Assembly: GCA_964521255.1 (NCBI GenBank)
Contig: CAZFRM010000010.1
Span: 1 to 64,000 of the forward strand
DNA: 64,000 bases
DNA from: ZC4RG29 sp964521255
GTDB taxonomy: Bacteria; Bacteroidota; Bacteroidia; Cytophagales; Cyclobacteriaceae
Direction: 5' to 3'
Below the pieces are notes generated by a model, which was given only the letters and a program-made list of their open reading frames with translations, ran no database searches and was not told the origin of the DNA. A program made the position numbers and the translations under genes. Of this stretch, positions 45,710 through 54,849 are shown one piece after another (the stretch's first letter is position 1; every line of letters starts with the position of its first letter).

Positions 45710-46138
45710 TCAATTTTTCTTATCCAGGATCGCCACCGTAATTCTGCTGATACAAACAAGATCGCCAGAGGTTTCGTTTGTTATTCTGATTTCCCAAACC
45801 TGCGTTTTTTTTCCTATATGTATGGGTGTCACCTTTCCTTTAACAAATCCTTCCCGGACAGATTTAATGTGGTTTGCGTTTATCTCAAGGCCTACACAAA
45901 ACTGAGTGTTGTTGTCTATGCAACAGTAAGCAGCAACACTTCCCAGGGTTTCAGCGAGCGCAACAGAAGCGCCACCATGCAAAAGCCCTAATGGCTGGTG
46001 TGTGCGATGGTCAACAGGCATCCGTCCCTCTATGTAGTTCTCACCAATCGCTGTAAATTCAATACCTAAATGCTCCGCTAAAGTTTTAGGCGAAAGTTTG
46101 TTGAGAGCTTCTAATGTAATATTATTGTTAAAAATCAT
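45710..46138 (-). CDS. menI: hotdog thioesterase, probable DHNA-CoA hydrolase (MenI)
   Basis: A 142-residue single-domain hotdog-fold thioesterase. It follows the YdiI/MenI pattern closely: MPVDHRTHQPLGLLHGGASV, LAETLGSVAAYCCID, VGLEINANHIKSVREGFVKG and VTPIHIGKKTQVWEIRI. The conserved catalytic Glu of this family is in ALAETLGS. E. coli YdiI hydrolyses 1,4-dihydroxy-2-naphthoyl-CoA, the step after MenB. Being the first gene of the men operon supports the same role here. A PaaI-type general thioesterase is the alternative. Confidence 0.85.
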   Translation of the reverse strand: MIFNNNITLEALNKLSPKTLAEHLGIEFTAIGENYIEGRMPVDHRTHQPLGLLHGGASVALAETLGSVAAYCCIDNNTQFCVGLEINANHIKSVREGFVKGKVTPIHIGKKTQVWEIRITNETSGDLVCISRITVAILDKKN

Positions 46139-46222
46139 CTCGAATGCAGGTCTACATGCCTGCGGTCTGTAAACTAATTCCGTATTTTTGCACCTTTTAA
46201 TCTTGTAAGGCTACAAGGCTAA

Positions 46223-46879
46223 TTGGGCGCAAAGGTGGAGCAAAATAATTTAAAATTGAGCAGTAAAAAAATTTACCTGATTCGTCATGGTCAGACGGAT
46301 TATAATAAGATGGGAATTGTTCAGGGCAGCGGTGTTGATACCAGCCTGAACGATCTGGGTCGTGAACAGGCGCGGGCATTTTACGAAACCTATCGGGATA
46401 TTTCATTTGATAAAATTTATACCTCAACGCTTAAACGTACCGTTGAATCAGTAGCCAGCTTTATTGATGACGGAATACCTTATGAGGCCCTTAGTGGTCT
46501 TAATGAGATCTGTTGGGGAAAAAAAGAAGGTCAACGCATAACACCTGAGGAAGATGCGTATTACCATTACCTGTTGGAGCAATGGAGGCGAGGCAAAACA
46601 TCATTGCGTATCGAAGGGGGAGAGAGCCCGGAAGATGTTAGAGCGCGACTGATACCTGCAATTCAACACATATTTTCCAGGGAAGATGAAAAGACTATTA
46701 TTATTTGTATGCACGGCAGGGCCATCCGAATTCTACTTTGTCATCTGTTGAATTTTCCATTGAGCAACATGGATAACTTCGAACATACAAACCTTGGATT
46801 ATACCTCCTTAGATTCTCTAACGGAAAGTTTGCCATTGAATTGCATAATGATTTAACACATTTGCGTGTGCTAAGTTGA
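46223..46879 (+). CDS. histidine phosphatase family protein
   Basis: A 218-residue phosphoglycerate-mutase-like phosphatase with the catalytic RHG in YLIRHGQTDYN, the conserved Arg in TSTLKRTVESV and the second His in IICMHGRAIRILL. The Glu/active-site loop is LNEICWGKKEGQ. The start is unusual: there is no ATG; TTG at 46223, GTG at 46235 and TTG at 46256 are possible (the last gives MSSKKIYLIRHG after an AAGGTGGAG Shine-Dalgarno-like stretch at 46232-46240). Substrate unknown; family members dephosphorylate sugars or cofactor precursors. Divergent from menI. Confidence 0.86.
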   Translation: MGAKVEQNNLKLSSKKIYLIRHGQTDYNKMGIVQGSGVDTSLNDLGREQARAFYETYRDISFDKIYTSTLKRTVESVASFIDDGIPYEALSGLNEICWGKKEGQRITPEEDAYYHYLLEQWRRGKTSLRIEGGESPEDVRARLIPAIQHIFSREDEKTIIICMHGRAIRILLCHLLNFPLSNMDNFEHTNLGLYLLRFSNGKFAIELHNDLTHLRVLS

Positions 46880-46899
46880 TGGCGCATTTATAAAAACGT

Positions 46900-47433
46900 A
46901 TGACGACTGATCGACCAAGGATTACTGAGATTTATGAGGACAAGGTTCTTACAAGGACTGAGAGAAACGAATTTGGACAATGGGAAAATGTTCAAAGAGA
47001 ACTCCGTTACAAAAGACCTGTTAACGATGTATCAATAGGACTTAGACTTGTTAATGTTATTATTGACTTAACAGTATTCAGAATTTTGGGATATGTCTTA
47101 GGAGAATTGGAATTCCTAAACTCGATCCTTTTTTCAGGACTGATTTTCATGTTTTTGTTTCCTATTTATTATATCGTAGGGGAATTTTACTTTCAGCGAA
47201 CCATTGGAAAATTCTTTACCAAATCGGTCGTAGTAGATGAATACGGAGACAAGCCCGACTTTCAGACAATTTTAGTAAGGACTGTCATTAGATTCATACC
47301 TTTTGAACCATTTTCGTTTTTTGCAGATAACAGGGGCTGGCATGACAAGTGGACCAAAACTTATGTGATTAAGAAAGATGAACTTGAGAAGATAAAAGAA
47401 CTAATGACGAACCCTGATAATTTGAGACCATGA
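46900..47433 (+). CDS. RDD-family membrane protein
   Basis: A 177-residue protein with an RDD domain. The Arg-Asp pair of the family is modified (GLRLVNVIIDLTVFRILGYVLG, with Arg and Asp in the first helix), followed by a second helix (LFSGLIFMFLFPIYYIVGE), the GKFFTKSVVVDEYG segment and a final RTVIRFIPFEPFSFF. The N-terminal ~50 residues are hydrophilic. The role of RDD proteins is mostly unknown, in some cases Na+/H+ exchange. It follows the phosphatase gene by 20 bp on the same strand. Confidence 0.82.
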   Translation: MTTDRPRITEIYEDKVLTRTERNEFGQWENVQRELRYKRPVNDVSIGLRLVNVIIDLTVFRILGYVLGELEFLNSILFSGLIFMFLFPIYYIVGEFYFQRTIGKFFTKSVVVDEYGDKPDFQTILVRTVIRFIPFEPFSFFADNRGWHDKWTKTYVIKKDELEKIKELMTNPDNLRP

Positions 47434-47588
47434 ATATAAACACGGGCTAATAAAAACTATAAACATGTGCTGTGATGAAGGTAATTATAAAGTGTGCTAT
47501 TTACTTCACTCATCACGTGGGACAATGAATCGGGTTTCAAACGCACATGTTTTATAACCAGACGATATCTTCTTTCATCTCGAACGGC

Positions 47589-49079
47589 TTACCTGGACTT
47601 GTTAAGTTGAGTCAAAGCAGTCTTAGCCTTGCTATTGATAGAGTTTTTGTACTCATGCCTGGGATAATCACGGGCCTGCTGAAAGCAAGTGCGGGCGGAA
47701 GCTGTATCGTTTTCAGAAAGTAAGATATAGCCGAGTTGGAGATATGCATTGGGAGCGAAATACCACGGCTCATTACCAGCCAGGTTAATCGTTTCACGAT
47801 ATAATTTTTTTGCATTTTCAAAATCATCCATCTTATGTGAAAGCCGGGCTTTACGGTATGCGAACTCTACTATATCACGCTTGCGTGGAAGTTCTGAAGT
47901 TTGAATAGAGTCTAGTGTATTTTGCGCAAGTTCATAATAACCGCCATCAGTATAGTAACGTGCTTTCGATAACGGAATGTTAGGAAGTTCATTGTCAGCG
48001 AGACGTCGTGCTGCATATTTATCTGCTTCAGCATCCTCTTTTCCTAACTTCTTAGCCTGTTTGAATACTTCCAGTGCATCGTTATTATTTCCATTCAGCC
48101 AGTAACACAATCCTATTTTATACCAGGCATCTTTAATACAATTCTGCCCTTTGTAGTTATTGATAAACCAACGGAATGATGTTATTGAATTGAGATACTC
48201 TGCTTTGTTAAGATAAATCTCACCCTTCAGATAATATGCGAATGTAAGTGGTAGGCCTTTGGTACTTTGTTCTACTTTCAATAAAAGGTCAAGAGCCTCT
48301 TCACTTTGAGAATTTTTTATCAGCAGAGAGGCGCCGATAAAATTGATAAGGTTATTATCAGGATAGGGGATTAATAATTTTTTTACTTCACTTACAGCTA
48401 CATCACTTTTCTGGAATACATAACCTTGAATAATGGCATAAAGAATATCTGCTTCTCTTTTAAAAACATTTTCTTGTTGACGTAAACTTTCAATATCGGC
48501 AAGACCATTCTCAATAGATCCTTTCATACCCATTAGTCCCAATACCCAGTTATATTTTTCGGGAATGGAACCGATCAGGATATCCAGCACACCCGATGTT
48601 TTTTTAATGGGTTGAAACGATGGAAATTTATTTCTACAATCCTGTACATTAAGATAAGATTGACGCAGGTTCCAGGCTGCTTCAATCTCATGACCAAACT
48701 TGATTTGAACAAAAGCCCATTGAAGCCGGATCTCGGCCTGAAGAAACAGGTCGTCCTGCAGAGATGATTTTGATCGCTTCTCTAAACGATTCTCGTATTC
48801 CGCATAGTAGGTTTCATATTTTTCAGCATCCTCGGTCAGGATTAATTCAAGCGCCTGGGCAAGTGACACGACATAATTTTCCTGGGCATTTTTTGGTTCG
48901 GGAAGGAGCTGTAAAGCTTCATCAATTTGAAGATTGAGCGTGAGGTCGTAGGCCTGCTGTACTTTGCTATCGAACGTCCAGTTTTGCGCTACGAGGTTTT
49001 GTGATGTGATCACGAATAAAAAGAGGCAAGCCGCCTGGCCTGCCTCTCTTAACTTTTTATGAAGATTTTTGCTATTCAA
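47589..49079 (-). CDS. exported tetratricopeptide repeat protein
   Basis: A 496-residue protein with a signal peptide (about 1-32, ending LVAQNW) and many TPR-like helix pairs. Clear repeats near the end include AYYLKGEIYLNKAEYLNSIT, WYKIGLCYWLNGNNNDALEV and NAYLQLGYILLSENDTASAR. No catalytic motif. It overlaps the upstream coiled-coil gene by 8 bp and so is in one operon with it and the Nif3-like gene. TPR proteins usually assemble envelope complexes; no partner is identifiable. Confidence 0.85.
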   Translation of the reverse strand: MNSKNLHKKLREAGQAACLFLFVITSQNLVAQNWTFDSKVQQAYDLTLNLQIDEALQLLPEPKNAQENYVVSLAQALELILTEDAEKYETYYAEYENRLEKRSKSSLQDDLFLQAEIRLQWAFVQIKFGHEIEAAWNLRQSYLNVQDCRNKFPSFQPIKKTSGVLDILIGSIPEKYNWVLGLMGMKGSIENGLADIESLRQQENVFKREADILYAIIQGYVFQKSDVAVSEVKKLLIPYPDNNLINFIGASLLIKNSQSEEALDLLLKVEQSTKGLPLTFAYYLKGEIYLNKAEYLNSITSFRWFINNYKGQNCIKDAWYKIGLCYWLNGNNNDALEVFKQAKKLGKEDAEADKYAARRLADNELPNIPLSKARYYTDGGYYELAQNTLDSIQTSELPRKRDIVEFAYRKARLSHKMDDFENAKKLYRETINLAGNEPWYFAPNAYLQLGYILLSENDTASARTCFQQARDYPRHEYKNSINSKAKTALTQLNKSR

Positions 49080-49878
49080 CTTTCTTTCTTCTGGTTGTGG
49101 TTGTCGTAGCTACTGCTCTTGCTGTCTTTGGCTTGTCGCCTTCGTCAAGAGAATCCATATCTACGTCTGCTAATATACGACCAGAGTGTTCATCAATAAC
49201 AATTTTTTTCTTTTCGCGAATCTCAGCGATCTTTTGAGGAGGAATAACAATGTTGCAGCCCTCGGCAGCTCCACGCACAACTCTTACCACAGCGAGTCCA
49301 TTGGAAAGGCTTCCTCTCAGTCTTTCGTAATATTTTAAAAGCTTGTCTTCGATCTTGTGTCCCGCCTTTTCACGCTCGGAAAGAAGATTTTGCTCTTCTT
49401 CCTGACTTTCAGCAAGAATGCTGTTCAATTCATTCTTTTTATTAGTGAGATGATCGTCGCGTTCTGTGATCAGGGTGTTGGTTTTTTCAATTTCATCTTT
49501 CTTAGCCTGGATCAGATCTTTGGCTTCTTTGCTTTTCTTTTCGCAGATCTGGATTTCCAATTCCTGAAGTTCAATTTCTTTCGTTATGGCGTCGAATTCC
49601 CTGTTGTTGCGTACGTTCTTTTGTTGTTCGGTGTACTTTTTAATAAGCTTTTCAGCTTCTTTAACACCCTCTTTGTTTTTTTTGATACTATCCTCAAGTT
49701 CTTTCAGATCATCTTCGAACCGTTTATGCCGGGTTTTGTATCCTTCGATTTCGTCTTCAAGGTCCTGAACCTCGTCGGGGAGGTCACCTCTTAATTTTTT
49801 TAGCTGGTCTAGTTTTGAGTCAATGGACTGGAGTTTTACAAGCGCTTCGAGCTTCTGGGCAACCGATTGATTTTCCAT
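49072..49878 (-). CDS. CT398-like coiled-coil protein with degenerate zinc ribbon
   Basis: A 268-residue protein. Residues about 10-185 form a long coiled coil (ELEDSIKKNKEGVKEAEKL ... EEQNLLSEREKAGHKIEDKL). Then follows the C4 zinc-ribbon region of the CT398/YbgI-partner type, but with the ligands changed: AAEGCNIVIPPQKIAEIREK and DEHSGRIL carry one Cys in place of the four expected. So it retains the shape without obvious zinc binding. It ends with a Thr/Arg-rich tail. It is encoded 3 bp after the Nif3-like gene, an arrangement seen in many bacteria, suggesting a shared but unknown function. Confidence 0.85.
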   Translation of the reverse strand: MENQSVAQKLEALVKLQSIDSKLDQLKKLRGDLPDEVQDLEDEIEGYKTRHKRFEDDLKELEDSIKKNKEGVKEAEKLIKKYTEQQKNVRNNREFDAITKEIELQELEIQICEKKSKEAKDLIQAKKDEIEKTNTLITERDDHLTNKKNELNSILAESQEEEQNLLSEREKAGHKIEDKLLKYYERLRGSLSNGLAVVRVVRGAAEGCNIVIPPQKIAEIREKKKIVIDEHSGRILADVDMDSLDEGDKPKTARAVATTTTTRRKKVE

Positions 49879-49881
49879 TCT

Positions 49882-50976
49882 TTAGAAGTAACTTATTGGA
49901 TTAGTGACAGTTTTAGAAAAATTGATCGCAAAAGTAGGAAATTTTTTCATTAAAATCTCTTTTAAAAGATCTTTGGTGAAAACCTCGCTTTCATAATGGC
50001 CTATATCAGCGATTATGATCTTTCCTTCTGCATCAAAGAATTCGTGGTACTTGAAATCAGCAGAAATGAAGGCATCTGCCTTTGATTGAATTGCCAAGGG
50101 TAACAGAAAACTTCCGGCACCCCCACAAACAGCGACTTTTTTAACTTTTCTTTCCAAAAGGGGAGTATGGCGAATGATTTTCAAATCCATACTGCTTTTC
50201 AAACGCCCGAGGAAATCTAATGGTTCCAAGGCATCGCTAAATTCACCAATCATTCCTGATCCAATTTCCTGGTTCTCATTGGTAAGAGGGCTCAGGTAAT
50301 AAGCAACCTCCTCATAAGGATGATTTTCCCGTAAAGCGTTCATTATACGGCCTTCCAGATGTCTTGGAAAAATTACTTCTATGCGGGTTTCATTTACGCG
50401 CTCAAGCGTTCCCTTGCTTCCAATTGTGGGATTGGCATCGCCGCCTGGTAGAAAGGTGCCTGTTCCCTCAATCCGGAAGCTGCAATTTTTATAATTACCG
50501 ATCTGACCGGCTCCAGCCTGGTGAAGCGCCTCCATCACTTTCTCAGTACTTTCCGATGGAATAAATGTGGCAAGTTTGGCCAGGGTGTCTTTTTTAGGCG
50601 AAAGCACCTTAATGTTCGTTAATCCAATTCGCTCACAAATTTTCTTGTTTACGCCCTGAAGGACATTGTCCAGGTTAGTGTGGATAGCATAGATAGCGAT
50701 GTTATGCTGAATTGCTTTTATAATGGTACGCTCCACATAGTTGCTTCCGGTTAGCCTTTTTAGTCCTTTAAATATGATTGGATGATGGGCGATTACCAGG
50801 TTAGCTTGTGTATCAATGGCCTCCTGGATAATTTCTTCAGTGCAATCAAGGGAGACCAAAATACTCTTTACTTTTTCATTAAAATTTCCCGTTATAAGTC
50901 CGGCGTTATCATAGGATTCCTGATAGGTTCCGGGTGCAATAGTTTCCAGAAAGTTGGTAACATCTTTTATGGTCAT
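49882..50976 (-). CDS. Nif3-like dinuclear metal-centre protein
   Basis: A 364-residue protein of the Nif3/YbgI family, started at ATG 50976 (MTIKDVTNFLETIAPG). Metal-binding motifs are IAHHPIIFKGLKRL, HTNLDNVLQGVN and, near the end, IADIGHYESEVF. The middle insertion (about 130-235) resembles the PII-like domain of the long form (about 365 residues). Its annotated name in databases is often GTP cyclohydrolase I type 2, without proof of that activity. First gene of a three-gene operon with the coiled-coil and TPR proteins; divergent from lpxK (73 bp). Confidence 0.92.
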   Translation of the reverse strand: MTIKDVTNFLETIAPGTYQESYDNAGLITGNFNEKVKSILVSLDCTEEIIQEAIDTQANLVIAHHPIIFKGLKRLTGSNYVERTIIKAIQHNIAIYAIHTNLDNVLQGVNKKICERIGLTNIKVLSPKKDTLAKLATFIPSESTEKVMEALHQAGAGQIGNYKNCSFRIEGTGTFLPGGDANPTIGSKGTLERVNETRIEVIFPRHLEGRIMNALRENHPYEEVAYYLSPLTNENQEIGSGMIGEFSDALEPLDFLGRLKSSMDLKIIRHTPLLERKVKKVAVCGGAGSFLLPLAIQSKADAFISADFKYHEFFDAEGKIIIADIGHYESEVFTKDLLKEILMKKFPTFAINFSKTVTNPISYF

Positions 50977-51049
50977 GAACAATTGTGTTCCTTGTGAAAG
51001 ATTATTTTTGTGTGCCCTCGTGTGTGACCAGTAAAACTACGATTATTTG

Positions 51050-52072
51050 ATGTTCCTTCTGCGTGTAATTCTTTTTCCCTTTGCAGTTTTGTATGACATC
51101 GTCATGCGGATTAGAAACCGGCTTTATGATTTAAGCTTAAAACCTTCCGTGTCGTTTGAAGTGCCCATTATTTCCGTTGGAAATCTTACCATAGGGGGTA
51201 CTGGAAAAACACCTATGGTGGAGCACCTCATTCGTTCTTTAGGTAAACAAGCAAATGTTGCCACGTTAAGCCGCGGGTATGGACGAAGAACAAAAGGCAT
51301 GCGCATAGCCAATTCGCATGATGATGCTTCAACCATTGGTGATGAGCCATTTCAGTTGTATAATAAATTCAGCCATATCGTACTTGTTGCTGTAGGTGAA
51401 GATCGTGTGATGGCTGTTACTCACCTTGTGGATCAGTTTCCAAAAATAGATTTGATATTGATGGATGATGCTTTTCAACACAGGCGTGTTAAACCATCGC
51501 TGGAAATTTTACTTACCGATTATCATCGACCGTTTTACAATGATTACTTGTTGCCTGCAGGCCGATTGAGAGAATCAAAAGTCGGTGCGGAAAGAGCAGA
51601 CGCCGTAGTGGTTACTAAATGTCCTGCTGAAATATCCGATGATGAGATGATGGAGATAGAACAATCAATCCGAAAATTTGCTGATAAGCCAATTTTTTTT
51701 GCGGGTATCCGGTATAGTAATCCTATTCCATTCGGGAATCATTCATTTGATCTGCAGGATACCATTATATTAGTCACCGGCATAGCGAATTCAGAAACCT
51801 TGAAAAATTATCTGGCAACAAGATTCAACCTGGTTAAGCACTTTGATTTTCCTGATCATCATCACTATACGCAATCTGATCTTCAAAAAATTAAATCACT
51901 GGTAAGTCCATCTACATCTATAATAACAACGGAGAAGGATATGGTCAAGCTTGATGGTGAGGAGTTTAAGCAATCTATCATCGGTCTTCCTTTCTTCTAT
52001 TTGCCCATTGAAATGAATTTTATAAAAAATGGTGAGGATTTTGATGCCTTGGTGCAGACCGTTTTAGCATGA
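51050..52072 (+). CDS. lpxK: tetraacyldisaccharide 4'-kinase (LpxK)
   Basis: An inner-membrane kinase that phosphorylates the 4' position of the lipid A disaccharide precursor. It is 340 residues, started at ATG 51050 (a TTG precedes). The N-terminal hydrophobic helix (FLLRVILFPFAVLYDIVMRI) is followed by SVGNLTIGGTGKTP (Walker A), LSRGYGRR, DDAFQHRRVKP (Walker B-like motif with the DDxFQHR signature), LPAGRLRES and VTGIANS. It indicates an LPS-type outer membrane. The porin gene follows after 22 bp on the same strand, probably transcribed together. Confidence 0.95.
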   Translation: MFLLRVILFPFAVLYDIVMRIRNRLYDLSLKPSVSFEVPIISVGNLTIGGTGKTPMVEHLIRSLGKQANVATLSRGYGRRTKGMRIANSHDDASTIGDEPFQLYNKFSHIVLVAVGEDRVMAVTHLVDQFPKIDLILMDDAFQHRRVKPSLEILLTDYHRPFYNDYLLPAGRLRESKVGAERADAVVVTKCPAEISDDEMMEIEQSIRKFADKPIFFAGIRYSNPIPFGNHSFDLQDTIILVTGIANSETLKNYLATRFNLVKHFDFPDHHHYTQSDLQKIKSLVSPSTSIITTEKDMVKLDGEEFKQSIIGLPFFYLPIEMNFIKNGEDFDALVQTVLA

Positions 52073-52094
52073 AGCCATATTTTTGCCCCTTCAA

Positions 52095-53996
52095 ATGACA
52101 AAAAAATTACTGATAATATTTTTCTTAAGTGCTGTTGCTCTTTCGGCTTCAGGTCAGGCACAAAGGCCGGCCCGATCGATAATTGTCAATGACTCAACTA
52201 AACAAGTTCACGGGCCTACCACATCAAAATATTTTTATGAAGAAGATGTCTTTTACAACCAGGATACGCTCCATTTCATTGATACGCTGATTCGAAACTT
52301 TCACCGCTTCACCTACGTGCAACGATACGACTATAAGTATCAGGATTTGGGTAACATAGGAACTGCATCACGTTCTATTTTTTATGAGGTACCAACCTAC
52401 ATTGGCGTGAACCCTGGCTTTGAGGCTTATGATCTTTATTGGGAAGGGCGTAACATAAGATATTTCGATACAAAGTCGCCATATTCAAATCTTAATCTTA
52501 ACCTTGGCGGTCGTGGTCGTTCCGTGACTAATGTGGCGTTTAGCCGTAACATTAACCCACGATGGAATTTTGGTTTTGATTATCGTGGCCTCTTCATTGA
52601 CAAACAAGTGCAAAGGCAAGGTAAAGGTGATCGAAATGTACGGAGCAATTATTATGATTTATTTACTACCTATCACACCAAAGACAGTACCTATCGGGTG
52701 TTCTTCAACTTTGCCCGCAACAATCAGGAGGTTGACGAGTATGGTGGTGTATTGCATGCTGAAGATGGATACAGTTATTCCGATTTTTTTAAACAAAATA
52801 TACAGCCTACTCTTAATGAAGCCTCAAGTCATGAGTTAAGGATGAACATTCATTTGTTCCACCAATACAAAGTGGGCTCAGCGCTTCAGGTTTATCATAC
52901 ACTGGATCGCTATCGGCAGGGAAATGATTTTTATGACTTCCCAAATTCAGAGCCGGCGGGTTATTTTGATTATACAGAGGCGGCTATCGAAAATGATACC
53001 ACTTCCGATCGTTCTAAATTTATTTCATTGCGAAATGAAGTTGGTATAAAGGGAAATCTGCTTAAGCTTTTCTACAATGGTTATTATGCAATCCGTCATT
53101 ATAACATGGATTACAAATATATTAATGACGACACTTTACGAATCGCTACAAAAGGGAATGAGAGCTACATCGGTGGGAGAATGGCCCTACAGTTAGATTC
53201 GCTAATGCAGTTGCGGGGATGGGTGGAGTTGATGCAGAACGGCAATTTCAGAATAGAAGGAACACTGAAAAGCAAATGGCTGGAGGCAACACTTAAGCAA
53301 AATAAATATGAACCGGCCTATATTTACCAGGCCTATAGAGGAAGCCATGATGTCTGGACTAACAATTTCAGCCCTGTCGATGTCACACAGCTCAATGGAT
53401 ACCTTCATTTTCGTTCGCGCGTTCTTAATATTTCTCCGGGCGTCACCTTTACAAGATTAAATAACTATTTATTTTTTGATCAGGATACCAGTCGTCTTCA
53501 ACATGTGCTTCCCAGGCAGTCGTCGGGTAGCCAGGTGATATTTTCACCGGAGGTTCGGCTATCATTAAACGTTATGAAGCATGTTTACTTACGCGGTCAG
53601 GCCATTTATACTTCCCTGCTTGACAATGCTGACAGAGCCTTTAGTATTCCCGAGTTATTTGTCAATGGACAACTTGCTTATGAAAATATATTGTTCAAAG
53701 GCGCGCTCGACTTACATACCGGCTTGGATATTCACTGGCAAAGCGGATACGATGCGTTGAACTATGACCCTGTCATTCAACAATTCTATATTCAGGATCC
53801 AAGAATTGCATTCTATTCCCCTTCTTTTCCAATCGTTGATATTTTTCTCAATGCAAAGATCAAACGCGGTAGAATCTTTTTAAAATACAATAACTTAGTA
53901 CAGGCATTCACGGGAGAAGGTTACTTTCCTACACCTTTCTATCCAGGCCAGGCGAGTGTGCTTGACTTCGGATTTGATTGGTCCTTCTATGATTAA
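52095..53996 (+). CDS. putative outer-membrane porin (Porin_10 type)
   Basis: A 633-residue outer-membrane protein started at ATG 52095 with signal peptide (MTKKLLIIFFLSAVALSASG). The pattern after it, IVNDSTKQVHGPTTSKYFYE, then IDTLIRNFHRF, YQDLGNIGTASRSIFYE, FDTKSPYSNLNLNLGGRGRS and NFGFDYRGLFIDKQVQRQGKGDRN, fits the Bacteroidetes putative-porin family (PF14121-like). The rest has amphipathic beta strands with aromatic ends, closing with VLDFGFDWSFYD. Substrate and pore properties are unknown. Confidence 0.87.
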   Translation: MTKKLLIIFFLSAVALSASGQAQRPARSIIVNDSTKQVHGPTTSKYFYEEDVFYNQDTLHFIDTLIRNFHRFTYVQRYDYKYQDLGNIGTASRSIFYEVPTYIGVNPGFEAYDLYWEGRNIRYFDTKSPYSNLNLNLGGRGRSVTNVAFSRNINPRWNFGFDYRGLFIDKQVQRQGKGDRNVRSNYYDLFTTYHTKDSTYRVFFNFARNNQEVDEYGGVLHAEDGYSYSDFFKQNIQPTLNEASSHELRMNIHLFHQYKVGSALQVYHTLDRYRQGNDFYDFPNSEPAGYFDYTEAAIENDTTSDRSKFISLRNEVGIKGNLLKLFYNGYYAIRHYNMDYKYINDDTLRIATKGNESYIGGRMALQLDSLMQLRGWVELMQNGNFRIEGTLKSKWLEATLKQNKYEPAYIYQAYRGSHDVWTNNFSPVDVTQLNGYLHFRSRVLNISPGVTFTRLNNYLFFDQDTSRLQHVLPRQSSGSQVIFSPEVRLSLNVMKHVYLRGQAIYTSLLDNADRAFSIPELFVNGQLAYENILFKGALDLHTGLDIHWQSGYDALNYDPVIQQFYIQDPRIAFYSPSFPIVDIFLNAKIKRGRIFLKYNNLVQAFTGEGYFPTPFYPGQASVLDFGFDWSFYD

Positions 53997-54027
53997 TGAG
54001 TGATTGAATGAATTAGCGATTGAGTGA

Positions 54028-54144
54028 ATGTTGAAAAGTAGGCAATAGGCAATCGCAGTAGGCAAAATTGCTTACTGCCATTTTTTCGTTTGTACCATAG
54101 ATTTTTGAATGAACTAAGAAGCACTAAATCACTAAACGATTAAT
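54028..54144. repeat. 117-bp intergenic repeat, copy 1
   Basis: This stretch starts TTGAAAAGTAGGCAATAGGC and ends ACTAAATCACTAAACGATTA. It is nearly identical to 58441-58571, which has an extra 14 bp in the middle. The inside contains GGCAA/TTGCC inverted repeats. It is preceded by a GAGTGAATG-type run (53995-54030). It sits just upstream of miaE. Confidence 0.85.
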
Positions 54145-54165
54145 AATAACCAATAACCACCCACC

Positions 54166-54768
54166 ATGGAAGCAAAAGATAAATTTACGCTGGGGCTTGA
54201 ACTTCCAACTGATCCTCGCTGGGTTAATGTGGCTGAAAAGCATATTGAGGATATTTTGGTTGACCACGCCTATTGTGAACAGAAAGCTGCTTCATCGTGT
54301 ATTACCCTTATTGTTCAGTATTACGACAAGCAAAAACTGGTTGAAGTTCTTTCACCTGTGGTGGCTGAAGAGTGGAGTCACTTTGAACGTGTGGTAGCAG
54401 AACTGAGAAAAAGAGGATATGAACTTGGTGCTCCTCGCCGTGATGAATATGTAGAAGCGTTGAATAAGGTTATCAGAAAAGGAGGCAGCCGCGAACAGCA
54501 ATTGATGGAAAAACTTTTAATGAATGCACTCATCGAAGCGCGTAGCTGTGAGCGTTTTAAAATCCTGTGGAAAAACATTCATGATCATGAACTGGCAGAT
54601 TTTTACCATGAACTTATGATCTCAGAGGCAGGCCACTATAAAACTTTCATCAAGCTTGCCAAGGAATATGTACCTGAAGATGTAGTGATGGCCCGGTGGC
54701 GTGAACTACTGGAGCAAGAGGCCGAAATTGTTAAAGGTATGGAAGCGAGAGGGGACAGGATGCACTGA
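54166..54768 (+). CDS. miaE: tRNA-(ms2io6A)-hydroxylase family protein (MiaE)
   Basis: A 200-residue di-iron protein of the MiaE family, which hydroxylates the isopentenyl side chain of modified adenosine 37 in tRNA. The expected ferritin-like ligands can be seen: Glu and ExxH in VDHAYCEQKAASSC and VAEEWSHFERVV, then EARSCERFKIL and ISEAGHYKTFI (ExxH). The length fits. It is transcribed alone; the repeat at 54028-54144 precedes it. It implies that ms2i6A-type modification, or a related substrate, occurs here. Confidence 0.9.
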   Translation: MEAKDKFTLGLELPTDPRWVNVAEKHIEDILVDHAYCEQKAASSCITLIVQYYDKQKLVEVLSPVVAEEWSHFERVVAELRKRGYELGAPRRDEYVEALNKVIRKGGSREQQLMEKLLMNALIEARSCERFKILWKNIHDHELADFYHELMISEAGHYKTFIKLAKEYVPEDVVMARWRELLEQEAEIVKGMEARGDRMH

Positions 54769-54849
54769 AAAAATGAGTGAGTGAATGAAATAATATTGAA
54801 TAGTTGAATAATAGCTCACTGACCCTCGTAAATCGTACCTCGTACTTTT

